A DNA stretch of 64,000 bases from Glebionis coronaria (lineage: Eukaryota; Streptophyta; Magnoliopsida; Asterales; Asteraceae): contig CM046875.1 of the NCBI GenBank assembly GCA_025667525.1, positions 206,022,271 through 206,086,270 of the forward strand, in the 5' to 3' direction. The notes beneath the pieces are model-generated. The model was not told where the DNA came from. It searched no databases and saw only the letters and a program-made list of their open reading frames with translations. Shown piece by piece: positions 12,047 to 23,245 of this stretch (positions are counted from its first letter, which is position 1; every line of letters starts with the position of its first letter). The position numbers were made by a program, and so were the translations under genes.

Positions 12047-12449
12047 TGTTGAGGGGATCGAGTCGAGCTCATGACTCGGTAATCAAAAACAAGGTGCCTC
12101 GTGGGGGAGTCCCATGCTTATCCTATGTACATATTATCGCTTTCTAATGTAGCTTACGTGTGGGGATTTGTGCCCTTCCAACCTTTGTTCCGTGGTTGTT
12201 TGTGAATTGTGAACTTTAGATCATGATCTTCACGATTGGAGCCTCTCGTGTTCGTTTATGGGAGCACTCGATCGTTTGCTTTGGAGACATTTCTCAATAT
12301 CCATGATATATCCTTTGATGTTCTCAGCTTAGGTTTATAGCACACTTCATAAACGGCTATTAATTTAATGGTTACACCCTTTCCATGCTAGATTAGGCAT
12401 TCGACTACGTCTCTAGTATGGGGGTGTGTGCACCCCTAGACTCGAAACA

Positions 12450-12482
12450 TTGAGGACAATGTTTAACTTTAGTATGGGGGGG
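12450..12482 (+). promoter_or_regulatory. Internal polypurine-tract-like cassette, element 1
   Basis: Reads TTGAGGACAATG, then TTTAGTATGGGGGGG. It strongly resembles the sequence immediately before the 3' LTR (GACAATG, then TTTAGTATGGGGGAG, 13831-13856). Equivalent internal copies exist in elements 2 and 3. The function is unknown; a second plus-strand priming site is one possibility. Confidence 0.6.
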
Positions 12483-13844
12483 TGAATAGATACTTGCCTT
12501 GCCAAACCTTCACGCTTTCCAAAGTTTATCATTTTGTTTATCGTTTTTGTTGCAAAATAAGGCTAAAAATGGCCAAATCGTTTATCGTTTTTGTTGAAGA
12601 CACGAATGTAGGTTTTCCGATGGCGAGAATAAGAGTAATTTTTGACTCGACCGTGCGTGTTGAGCACTTAGCTTTGATTCCTTAACTACACATTAGGCTA
12701 AGTCTCTTAAATGAGGATGAGAAATGATTGAGTTAATTATAAGTTACTATGCTAAACGTAGAGTACTCGTATTCTTTCAAAAACTCATGTGTTCTCGTTG
12801 TTTGCTTATTCTCCCTTCGCATGTAAATATTTTTTGCTTAATAAATATTGACTTAGCGGTTTAGTTAGGATTGTTGGGTTTCTAGTCTTTTCTAGTAGCT
12901 TCCGTGTAATTAAATTGGGAAGACATTAAGGTATCGCCAGCGTCACGGTTTTGAAGTATTGGCACCCGAATAATCGAAAGCTTTACCTAATAATAAGTTT
13001 TCAAGTGCTCACCTAAATTAAGCAAAAATTTGAAGCTCACAAGGCCGAAAAATCTATGCCCAAATTGAAAGTGAATCAAGCCTTAATCTTCGAAGCTTTA
13101 AAGATCCAAAATTCGCTTTAGCGTGAGGATATACGTCTTTGGATAATAAAACCACCGATGAGGCGGATAATAAAAGGCAAGGCAAGACCGAAGTCATAAT
13201 AAAAGCTTCACGGCGAAGTTGAATAAAAGATGGAGGTAAACCAAAGATAATAAGGCCCTTCCGTTAGGAGGCGTATAAAAGTCTTGGTAATAAGTCTCAT
13301 GTTCAAAACCGTTATAAAACCGTGTTTATCGATTCTTCTTGTCAACTTAATTTTTTAACATCGTTGTCTATTAGGAGGGGTTATTGATTTGATGGTCTTA
13401 GTTACACCGTTAGGACTCTATTTTTAGACCTAAATCTCTATTATCGCATAAGTCAATGATGTATCCTCGTGAAACATTCAAAGACATAATAAAATATAAG
13501 AGATACAACTTAGGAATAATGGGGGAATAAGTACGTGATTAGGGCATATGAGTAGTGTTAGCATTACTAACTTATAATGCCAATGATCTCGTTGCACGCT
13601 TGGCATGGAATTGGAGTGAAAATCGAGGACGACGAAATTATTTCTAACGAAGCATTCACGTGTTCTTATTCTATGAACCTAAACGTCCCATTTTGCGATG
13701 AAAATCATACATTATGTCTAAAACGCAAGTAGTAGTAATAGTAGTAGTGTAGCTAGTTTATCATTCCAATAAAGTAAATAAAATGAATTTTGGAGGTGCT
13801 AAGATACTTAATTCTAGCATTGCGTGAGGGCACGACAATGGTTT

Positions 13845-13856
13845 AGTATGGGGGAG
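13845..13856 (+). promoter_or_regulatory. Terminal polypurine tract, element 1
   Basis: The purine run ATGGGGGAG directly abuts the TGATGAG start of the 3' LTR, the expected place for the plus-strand primer of an LTR retrotransposon. Confidence 0.85.
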
Positions 13857-16800
13857 TGATGAGACTGATTTTATACATAGTCTCATCGTCCAAATAGGGC
13901 TCAAAATGCATTAAATATCATCAAAATACCCAAATATATGCTTGTGTTTGTTGCTTGTGTATTTTAGGTACGGATATTGAGAAAATGACAAAAGATCACA
14001 AGAATCATGCAAAAACGAACACGGGAAACGAAGCCGCACGATGAACCAAGCCCTAATGAAGAATTTTCCAAAGTCAACCCTTGAAGATTTGAAGAATATT
14101 GAAGATTAGTCCTCCAAGTTTGAAGAATTGACACTTTATACCCTTGTATCTTCATAATTACAAGTTTGGTCCCTAAAGTTTGTCAAAATTACAAAAAGGA
14201 CCCTTAACTTTGAAGAATTGGCAAATTTAGTCCCTCAACAAACCTAAATTGTCAATAATGGTCCTCCAAGAAGTCAACAAACAAGTCAAGTCCTTAAAGT
14301 TTGAAGAATTACAAAAACAGCCCTTGAAGAATGCCAAACACTTGAAGTCCTTGTTAGAAGTATGGAAAGTTTATGTGCCAAAAATGACAAAAGCTGAAAC
14401 TTAAAATCAAAGGGAATGAAGTTGTGCCATTTTATTACAAAGTGAAGGAAAGAAAGAAGCTTGGGGACCTAAACCGCCAAACAATCAAACTCACCACCAC
14501 CTATCATTTTGCCATGTCACCTCCACCAGCCAACCACATCACACCACCTCACTCCCCCTCCCACGTCACACCCCACTCACGATTTAAAACTGATTATATT
14601 AATCAGTTTATTCTTTCCCTCCTTAACATATATTTAAAATATTTAATCCCCAAATCAGATTAAACTTTCTCCTTAATCCACCCATAAACCCTAAAAATCC
14701 CAGGTCCAATTAACCTATAATCAAAGGGGTTTTTGCTGTAATTATCCAGATCACTAATTCATTCCATCCTCACCCCATCCCACACCCAAAACGTGAACCA
14801 AGACCAACCCATGTGGTTGTGGACCCCTCCCCTGCACACGTCTCTTTCCCCCAAACCCTATACCCGACCAAACCAACGCGTATGATGAAGTACTTGGTCC
14901 CCAAGGACATTTCAACGTCTCAGATGCATTCAAACATCACAATGAGACCTGGCATATCACATGGAGCTTTTTGACCCAATTTTTAGTCAAGAACACAAGG
15001 GCAATTTGGGATTTTCAAACCATTAGGGTTTTAGCTGTTTAATATTTTATTCAGTATCTAGAAAGATCTGTAGGCTGCTATATAAAGCCATAAGACTTAG
15101 CATTTTAGTTCTTGTTCCTGAATTTTTTCCAAGATCACAAGCTTGTAAATCCCGTTTGATTAATGAACGAAATTGGTTAAGTATTGTTGATGAAAAGATT
15201 CCAGGATCCTCATTTACATTTCTGTTGTTTAGATTGAGTTCCAAGTTTTATTTTCAAGTTTTTAAAATTTCAGTTTTTGTTCAAAGTTTCTGAAAGTTTG
15301 GATTTTTGGCAAAAACCTTGTTCAAGGTTTGTTTTTCCAGGTCTTTAAAGTAGTTGTGCAACTGTTTTAAAGGAAGTATAAGGAAGTTTTATGAAAAGGT
15401 TTTTAAAGGAGAAAGAAAAATCAGATTTGACTTGAATATTTTGCTTGTTTCTTTTCACTTTTTCTTAGCAGGTGTGATTGAAGGAGTGTTGTTCAAGTGA
15501 TCTGCATAGGCCCGGGTCTATTGGAGGTGACATTCAGTCACTGTTGGGCCTAGATGTAGGCCCAACAAGGTACTCCTTGCTCCTAGTTTGAATTTTTCTT
15601 AAGTTACTGATTTTGTGGAATTTGTATGAAAGATGGTAATTTGTGTGTTTAAGTGTTTAAAATAGCTCATTGGTTGTTAGTATGCATGATTGTAGTGATT
15701 GAAATCAGTTTGAGTGTGTTTTGAAAGGATTTAGTTTGAAAAAATTGAGTTTCAGTTTGTTAAGGGGTGTTTGGATTTGTGATTTAAGCAAATTTGGTGA
15801 CAAGTTTGTGAGTTAAAAGCTGTTTAAACACACTCTTTAGGTAGCTAGTAGTTGTAATTTAGCATAAGTTTTTATTTTGGAAGAGTTTTAAAGCATTTTG
15901 CAAGTCAAAAGTTTGGAAAATATAGCAAAAATCAGAAACCTGCCTACTGCTTGATTTTTGAGTAATTTGTGCCTTCAACTTGTGAAACCTGCTAGATAAT
16001 AGGTTGTGTAAGGGTGTGCTTTAACTTATTTGTCTCTTGGTTGATTTGTATGCCAGTTATGAAGGCTTGAATCTCATTTGAATGCAAGTAGTTTGTCATT
16101 TGTTCATCAGTCATAATATTTGCCTTATTTAGAAACTTTGGGTGGTATTTGGTGCTTGATTCTGTGTTGTAGCTTGTTTGATTTTGTGTTATTTTGACTC
16201 CTTATACTCCAAAGAGTATAAGGGTGCCCCTTGTATCCAATCAAACACCACAATCAACAAGAACCAAGCTCCTCTTGGTTAATATTCACAAGTGAATATA
16301 TCACTTGTGTTCATCAGTCAAAAAGTGAACTGAGCACGTTTTGGTTTCCATTTAAGCTTAATCTTGATTATATTGGACTAGTTTTTGTGTTTTGGTGATC
16401 TAAGTAGTATCTGGATTAAGTGTTAAAAGTAAAAAAAAAAGAAAAAAATTGCAAAAAGCTCACCTTGCCCGGGCTCGAACACGCGACCTTGCTTTCCAAG
16501 GGCTAGCATGTTAACCAGTGATCTAGATGGCTTTTTACGTTTACATTTCATTTCATTACTTATTTAAGTAGTGTTAGTTTTATAGCTTATTTAGATAACA
16601 ACTTTTAAATAAGCTGTTTCTAGCTTATTTCTTGTAGCTTTTTCCTGTTTAGCATTTTTCCTAGGATATTATTAGGATTGTTGACTTTTCTGAGCAAAAA
16701 GTTTATTTTCCCATTATTCATTAATTTATTAGGATTATTTTAAGTTTAATTTTTAGAAAGTCATTTAAAAATAGTAAAAGGTAAATTAAAAATCTGAAAA

Positions 16801-17722
16801 AATAGTTTTTATGTTTTTAATCATATTTTTGAGGTTTACAGCTTTTTAGGTTTTCAATTTAGCTTATTTTTGATTTTATAGGATTTTAGGGTTTTTAAGC
16901 AACTTTAAAATTTAATATAAAATTATTAAATAGGTTTCTGAAAATTTGGATTGCATTTTTGTTTTAGTAACATTATTTAGGATTTTTGGTAATTTTTCAG
17001 AATTTATTTACAAACTTTTTATTTTTTTGAATATTTTAATATTATTTTATTATTAAAAATTGAAGTTTTATTTTTTTTAGTTTTTACATTTTTCCAGGTT
17101 AAGGACACTTAATTAGGAGTTTTAGCACTTTCCAAATATTTTTTAGACTTTTCAATTAATTTCTAGAATTAATTTAAGATTTAATTGTTTTTAATAGTTT
17201 TTAAGTGTTTAAAAATAGTTTAATTTGGGTTTAAAATTTTTAAAAATAGTTTTTAGCTTAATTAGGATATTTTTGAGGTTTACAAACTATTAGATCTTGT
17301 TTAAGGCTTTTTAATAATTAAAAGTGATTTTTAGGGCTTTAATAGCATTAAAAAGTCATTATCTAATTAATTAAAAGGTCTTAGCAAGTTTGGATTTTTT
17401 TGTAAACTCTTAGAATATTATTGGGGATTTTTAGTAATTTTTAGGTTAAAATTTTAATTTTGGCATTATTTGCGGTTTTACGTATTCGCCTTTTTCGTCC
17501 TAGTTTAATTCGTCTTTGTAACCGTCTTTCTCTTCTAATCCCATTTCTTTCTCAATCATATAATCACAAATCAATATCAATTCAATACACAACGCACTTG
17601 CCTCCTTGGGAAACGAACTTGGACTTCATTTGGGTCATTAGTGCTCGGTATTCCTAAACGGGCACTTAATACTACCACTATTTGTACTTCCTTTTCCTAA
17701 AGGTCGTATTTTACTACAATCA
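13857..17722 (+). repeat. Element 1 3' LTR (3866 bp)
   Basis: The second copy of the 1679-5559 repeat, starting TGATGAGACTG and ending ACTACAATCA, followed by the target duplication GTTTA. It repeats the TATA box (15078-15087), the inverted-repeat cluster (16200-16309) and the antisense tRNA-like segment (16453-16535). It differs from the 5' copy by scattered substitutions and short indels. Confidence 0.95.
16453..16535 (-). other. Antisense tRNA-like segment (element 1 3' LTR)
   Basis: Minus strand: an A-box-like TAGATCACTGG (near 16513-16523), a B-box-like TGTTCGAGCCC and a downstream T-rich run (the A-rich stretch at 16430-16457 on the plus strand). The A box is closer to consensus than in the 5' LTR, so the two copies are drifting. 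Confidence 0.55.
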
Positions 17723-18088
17723 GTTTATCACGTGAGCACATGAGTGACGAGGCAAGGGTTTTAGAGGTTGGGATGTGTTTAGGGACACCCTAATCTTAAT
17801 TCTGGAAGAGATTAGGGTTTAATTTCAAGTGAATTAACAAAACCCAAATCGTGTTCTTGAGTGAATAGTGACATGTTTAATCTGTTTTTGGGTTTAAACA
17901 TGTTGTTTGGCGCCAAAAATAAACTAATCAGTTATGATTAGTTAATTAAACTGAGTGGGATGTGAGGTGGCATGGTTATGAGTTGTGATTGGTTGAAATC
18001 TGGTAGTGGGGCACGTGTCATAAGGTGAGAGGTCTAGGTAACTATGGTTGTCCGCCCATTTCAGTCCTTCATCTCTTTAACTCCTTTC
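17723..18088 (-). mobile_element. Athila-type LTR, minus strand, second segment
   Basis: This lies between element 1 (ends 17722) and the solo LTR (starts 18089). It joins 1678 leftwards and 21185 rightwards through the target duplications GTTTA and CTTTC. Read on the minus strand it shows word-level similarity to the U3 of element 1, for example a CACC-rich tract followed by an ACTGATTAGTTT-like stretch. No gene was found. Confidence 0.75.
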
Positions 18089-19332
18089 TGTAACACCCCA
18101 TTTTGGAAATGGAATCTTACGCATAATCATGGCGTGTCATCAAAGCATACAAGGGTAAATGTCTAAGCATTATTTGGCCATAAAAGGGAAATACCGGAAT
18201 CAAACATCGGTAACCCCAAAGTAGAGCTCATCACACACAAACATAAATACTGAAAAAGGAAAGGACGAAACAATGTCCATAGCAAACTGTATTAAAGTAA
18301 AGGAAATGCATTAAGTAAAGAAAGACAGTAAAGCTTCCAGTCCATATGCACGTACGTTTGAGATCTACGAGCGTCCCTGAGTACCTGCCGTTTTGGGAAC
18401 ATGAAAAGGAAAACGGCTGAGCAAGACGCTCAGTGCACGGATGTACAATATAGCATGAAATAGGATAAGCATGTAACATATAACAGCGGAAGACTAAGTT
18501 CTGAGTAAACTGGTTAAGTATTAAGAAAACTGGTTTTATAGTTTGAAAAGCCTTATGTTTATCTTATGATAACTGTTTTAACATAAATATACCATAGCCC
18601 ATATAGGTCATGAAAAGGTCACGTGCATGAATACTTGGAGGGGTGACCTCATCATGCTGATTAGAGGGGATGCCTCTAATTAATATACTGGTTTGGGTAG
18701 GAGGGATCAACTCCTTGTGAAGGATGCAAGGCACACACCACATTCACCATGAAATACTGAATAAAACATGTAACTAGGATGCACCCATACGCCCCACATG
18801 ATATAATAATATGGCCAAAACTGAAAGGGACGCCACGAGCAATCACTCCGCCGGAAGTCATAACATTGGTGCCTCCAATGTTATGGTTATGGTACCTCCA
18901 TAACTAGGTGAAACTGGTCATGCTTGTATATGGCTATAGATTATGCTAATTAAACATAAGCAGTTCAAAACAATAAAACAAATACTGGGGAAAACAGTTG
19001 GCTGCATACGGGGAAATCCTAATAAGGAAAGAATGTCCATACTGAAAGGACGGGAATCCGTACCTCAAGTCTAGTGAATGAACGGAAGAAAGACTCCTAC
19101 TTCTGGATCACTAACGCTACATGAATACACACGTGTATAAGTATCGAATCACTGATTACGTACTGGGTTTTATGTCTCACCTTAGCTTACTTTGTGTGTT
19201 TTAGGTCATGGTTTACTGTTTAAAGCCTTAAACTGTGTTTATCTTGTATTCTGATTAACCTGATTAAGTATTACTGGTATTTCATGTATTATTATACTTA
19301 CTGTGTAATAATAAGTAACTTTCCAAAATAGC

Positions 19333-19570
19333 AGGTTTCCAAAAATAGAAAGTTTCCAAAAATAAAAGTTTCCAAAAATAGAAAGTTTCCAAAAATAGAA
19401 AGTTACCAAAAATAGAAAGTTTCCAAAAATAGAAAGTTTCCAAAAATAGAAAGTTTCCAAAAATAGAAAGTTTCCAAAAATAGAAAGTTTCCAAAAATAG
19501 AAAGTTTCCAAAAATAGAAAGTTTCCAAAAATAGAAAGTTTCCAAAAATAGAAAGTTTACAAAAATAGAA
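19333..19570. repeat. 17-bp minisatellite, about 14 copies
   Basis: Tandem copies of GTTTCCAAAAATAGAAA, nearly identical in the middle and degenerate at both ends. Scattered related words continue to about 19770. Degenerate relatives occur at the matching place in the other Tekay-type LTR (27865-28025), so the seed repeat is ancestral and expanded here. The repeat creates long open frames on the minus strand that are artefacts. Confidence 0.95.
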
Positions 19571-20247
19571 TTTACTGCTTAATATAGATTAGTTTCTAAA
19601 AATAGAAAGTTTCCAAAAATAGATCAGCTGCCTTAATTAAATAAGTTTCCATATATAGAAGGTTTCCATGATTAGATTAGCTGCCTGAAATAGATAGATT
19701 TCCATATATAGAAGGTTTCCATTAATAGATTAGTTGCCTTATTTAATTAAGTTTCTATAAATAGAAGTTTCCATAATTAGAATTAAGCTGGTTACATAAG
19801 CTAACATATAAGTCTAAGTGTTTATAAGCTTATTTCTTAAGTCATATGATATAGTGTATAGTTTAATTATTATTTCATGTATTTTAATTAAACTATAGGT
19901 TAAGCATTTTAATTAAAGTATAACATGTTTTAATTAAAATGGAATAAAATACTTAGGTTAAAATGTGTATTATTATGTATTAATAACATAACCTAAGTCA
20001 TGTCTAAATTAATTAATTATAGGCATGTTTTAAATAATTAATTAATTATAACTCATAACATAGAATACTTAGGTTAAATTAATATCATGCTAAATTAATA
20101 ATTAAAAAAAATAACCTAAGTCATGGTTTAATTAATATCTCATGTTATTAATTAATTTATATCCTAAGTTCATAATTCATAAAATTAACATGTAGCATAA
20201 ATCATGATTTAACCAACAAACCATGAATCGGGCATGAACTCGACCTT

Positions 20248-20272
20248 GTACCCCGAGCCAAACTCGGGGTAC
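20248..20272. repeat. Perfect 10-bp palindrome in solo LTR
   Basis: GTACCCCGAG and CTCGGGGTAC are separated by 5 nt. The surrounding stretch is GC-rich compared with the rest of the LTR. The related LTR has a looser version near 28612. Confidence 0.8.
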
Positions 20273-21184
20273 TTGTGTCCCCTTGCTGCCGTGGGTCCCA
20301 CATGCACCAACCAAGACCAAAATGGTCTTGGTGGTGGCGGCAATAAGCAAACCGAACCCCCCCGGGTTGGTTATACTAGGTGGCCAAAAACAAACCCCCT
20401 CTTATAACAACCTTTGATTTTAATTTACCCCAAAACATGTTAGATCAATGTTTAATTATCATGTTTTAATAAGAATATTAATAACATGTTCATGAAAATA
20501 ATCAAAGATTTAAAAGAATTAAAAAGAAAGGTTTAGAATGATATACCAACACGTAGCTTGAAAGAGGATGATTAAACACAGTTTATAGCAATGATTTTGT
20601 GATCAAGATCAATCAACAACCACCTATGGTGGTCCTTAAGGTGGCGGCACAAAGAGAGACCAAGGAGGAGGAGAGGAAAACTTTTTAGGTTAAATGTTAT
20701 TTTGCTTGAAATGTAAAAATGAAAAGCATATTTACCATAACCCCCCCTTTCTTGTAAAAGTCAATGGGCTAAGCCCATTTTGGTTATGTGTGCCGTGGGT
20801 ATGGGGCCCCACATGGGGTACCCGTACCTTTTCTCGTGTCCCGATGTTTCGTGTTCGTTCGTGGTTAAACGTGTTCGTGTTTAAAGTGTTTCTGTTTATT
20901 TTATCATGTAGTTTATCGTATTATTTACACTCGTAATTAAGTACTTACGTAATTATTTTAGTTCGTGTTTTAACATGGTGATCATGATTTAATTATGTTC
21001 ACGTGAAATATCTATTAACTGTTTATCATGAGTTTGTACGTAATCGATACTTATCATGTCATACACGTATGCACTTGCTTGATTATTAGCACATGAATGT
21101 GATCAATACTAAATAAGGTAAGTTTTAATCTAGAACGTACGATCTTAAGGGCACTATTCATGGTAAAAGCATGCGGGTTTTACA

Positions 21185-21768
21185 CTTTCACTTGTAATTA
21201 AATAAACCAAATCTGGATTTTCTTTGTTATTCAAGTTTTGGTTTTCACACTTTGGCCACAAATACTTTTCTAAAGTATTTTCAGGGGTATTTCTTGCTAT
21301 TTGTTGATTCTTGAAGGGTTGTTTTGGCATTTTCTTCATAGATAATGGTCTTGACTTGTATGATTGACTTTTTGGAGGACTAATATTGACAAGTCATGAT
21401 TGTTGAGGGACCATTCTTGCCAATTCTTCAAAGTGGAGGGCCCTTTTTGTAAATTTGACAAACTAAGGACCAAACTTGTAATTATGAATAAACAAGGGTT
21501 TAAAGTGTCAATTCTTCAATATTGGAGGATCCTTCTTGCATAATCTTTAATTCTTCAAGGGTTTTTCTTAGAAAATCTTCATTAGGGCTTGGTTCATTTT
21601 GCGGCTTCGTTTTTGCATGTTTCTTGTGATCTTTTGTCATTTTCTCAATATTCGTACCTAAAATACACAAGTAACAAACACAAGCATATATTTGGCATTT
21701 TTGATGATATTTAATGCATTTAAAGCCCGTTTTGGACGATGAGACTATGTATAAAAGCAGTCTCATCA
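21185..21768 (-). mobile_element. Athila-type LTR, minus strand, first segment (U3 start)
   Basis: On the minus strand it starts TGATGAGACTGC at 21768 and follows the element 1 LTR start with moderate divergence, including the terminal inverted repeat (21738-21768). It was inserted into the RT region of the older Tekay/Del-type element. The bases beyond its start (GCTAG, 21769-21773) would be one copy of the target duplication; the partner lies outside the window. Confidence 0.85.
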
Positions 21769-22650
21769 GCTAGTCTTGAAAAGTTCTCCAAGAATCCGCG
21801 ATAATAACCAGCTAAGCCTAGAAAACTACGAACCTCGGTTGCAGAAGTCGGTCTCGGCCATTTAGTGATAGCTTCAACCTTCGCAGGATCCATAGTAATC
21901 CCTTCTGCGGAGACAATGTGGCCTGAAGATGTCACCTTGTTTAGCCAAAACTCACACATAGAAAATTTGGCATACAGTTGTTTCGGACGAAGAATTTGTA
22001 GCACAATACGTAGATGTTCTTCATGTTCTTCCTATGATTTAGAGAAGATGAGGATGTCATCGATGAATGCGATAACAAATTTGTCTAAGTACTCGTGGAA
22101 GACGCGGTTCATAAGGTCCATGAATACCGTAGGAGCATTCGTGAGTCCGAAAGGCATGACTACGAACTCATAATGGCCATATCTTGTGCGAAAAGCAGTC
22201 TTGAGAATTTTCGGCTCTTTCACTCACAAATGATGATAACCGGATCTTAGATCAATCTTGGAGAAAGGCTTGGCACCTTGCAGTTGGTCAAACAGATCAT
22301 CGATTCACGGTAATGGATAACGGTTCCTAATCGTGATCTTATTCAGCTCACGATAGTCAATGCATAAACGCATGCTTCCATCCTTCTTCTTGACGAAAAG
22401 TACCGGTACACACCATGGTGATACACTCGGACGGATGAAACCTCGCTCCAGCAATTCCTGCAGTTGATCTTTTAACTCCTTGAGCTCTACGGGAGCCATG
22501 CGATAAGGAGCCTTAGAGATTGGTTGAGCTCCTGGAACGAGCTCGATGTTAAATTCTACTTCACGGATAAGTGGTATACCCGGAAGTTCTTCTGGAAATA
22601 CATTGGGGAATTCTGAAACAACTGGCTGATCTTGGATCGACGACACTTCA
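21769..22650 (-). pseudogene. pol: Tekay/Del-type reverse transcriptase, decayed and truncated
   Basis: On the minus strand the fragments [58 protein letters not shown] and the catalytic [10 protein letters not shown] are recognisable, followed by [13 protein letters not shown]. Several in-frame stops interrupt it (for example between 22224 and 22305 and near 22030). The frame ends abruptly at the Athila-type LTR start, so RNase H, integrase and any chromodomain are missing from the window. They may lie to the left of position 1, because the interrupting LTR runs off the edge. Confidence 0.88.
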
Positions 22651-23245
22651 TCGGTAATATCCTGAATTGAAGCTTAGAAGCCATCGCAACCATGAGATAG
22701 TAAAGCACGAGCTTCTAACGTAGAAATGATTTGTATAGACGTTCCTGGTATGAAACCATTGTGAATGTACTCTGGTACTTGAACATCACCGAAGATAACC
22801 CGATAGGTATGACAGTCGATAGTAGCATGGTGCTTGGATATCCAGTCCATGCCTAAGATGAGATCAAACTCACACATATCCAAAGGAAGTGCGTCTACTG
22901 GGCGAATTTTATCATCAAATTATAGTGGAAGTTCTCTGTACACTTGAGTAATGCGTACAGAGTCTCGCATAGGCTTAGATATACTTAAAATATTCTCTAG
23001 TGGCGTAGAGATTTTATTAATACTAGTGGCATACGTAGTGGATATGACTGAATGAGTAGCACCAGTATCGAATAAAACGCAAGCAACATGACCGTTCATA
23101 AAGAGGATGCCAGTGATAGTACCTGAAGACTTATTGTCTTGGTCCTTTGTGGTAGTGTAGACACGCCCCGAAGCTGGTGGATTAGGAAGAGCAGCACTAG
23201 AAGTACCAGCAGTATCTCCTTTCTTGCTGTCCTTCAACATGTGTC
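22651..23245 (-). pseudogene. Tekay/Del-type protease region, decayed
   Basis: On the minus strand the aspartic protease motif VLFDTGATHSVIS (near 23050-23090) keeps the DTG catalytic triad. Downstream FDLILGMDWISKHHATIDC (near 22800-22870) is typical of this clade. Stops separate the pieces, so it is not functional. Confidence 0.85.

Larger units (their letters stand above)
12047..13856 (+). other. Element 1 3' untranslated region
   Basis: About 1.8 kb between pol and the 3' LTR. Some Athila elements have an envelope-like gene here, but I see only short frames with no recognisable domain. It holds an inverted repeat CGAGTC/GACTCG and a small hairpin TGGGGGAGTCCCA just after pol (12102-12114), an internal polypurine-like cassette (12450-12482), many ATAATAAAA words near 13140-13300, and the terminal polypurine tract. 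Confidence 0.7.
1679..17722 (+). mobile_element. Element 1: complete Athila-type Ty3/gypsy LTR retrotransposon, 16.0 kb
   Basis: Two long direct repeats (1679-5559 and 13857-17722) begin with TG, end with CA and enclose a primer-binding site, gag-pol and a polypurine tract. The 5-bp target-site duplication GTTTA is perfect (1674-1678 and 17723-17727). Gag and pol resemble the Athila lineage: gag with the FFPPSKT motif, protease motif DLGA and RT motif FMDDFSVFG. No envelope-like frame lies between pol and the 3' LTR. The element is inserted in an older minus-strand Athila-type LTR. One frameshift in gag and one in-frame stop before the protease make it unlikely to be autonomous. Confidence 0.95.
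18089..21184 (-). mobile_element. Tekay/Del-type solo LTR (3096 bp)
   Basis: It begins TGTAACACCCC and ends GGGTTTTACA, and is flanked by a perfect 5-bp duplication CTTTC (18084-18088 and 21185-21189). It is a diverged relative of the LTR at 26607-29584, which shares the start and end and words such as TCATGGCGTGTCATCAAAGC. That relative belongs to a minus-strand element, so this LTR is also minus. No internal region accompanies it, so it is a solo LTR, most simply left by recombination between the two LTRs of a full element. It contains a 17-bp minisatellite and a perfect GC-rich palindrome (20248-20272). Confidence 0.88.

Noticed and set aside
12482..12685. Small frame after pol in element 1, considered as an envelope-like gene
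   Set aside because: Too short, no signal peptide or membrane segment evident, and not conserved at the same place in element 3.
19239..19545. Two overlapping minus-strand frames rich in Phe and Trp with a repeating pattern
   Set aside because: They are simply the 17-bp minisatellite translated in different frames; the unit is not a multiple of three, so the reading is an artefact.
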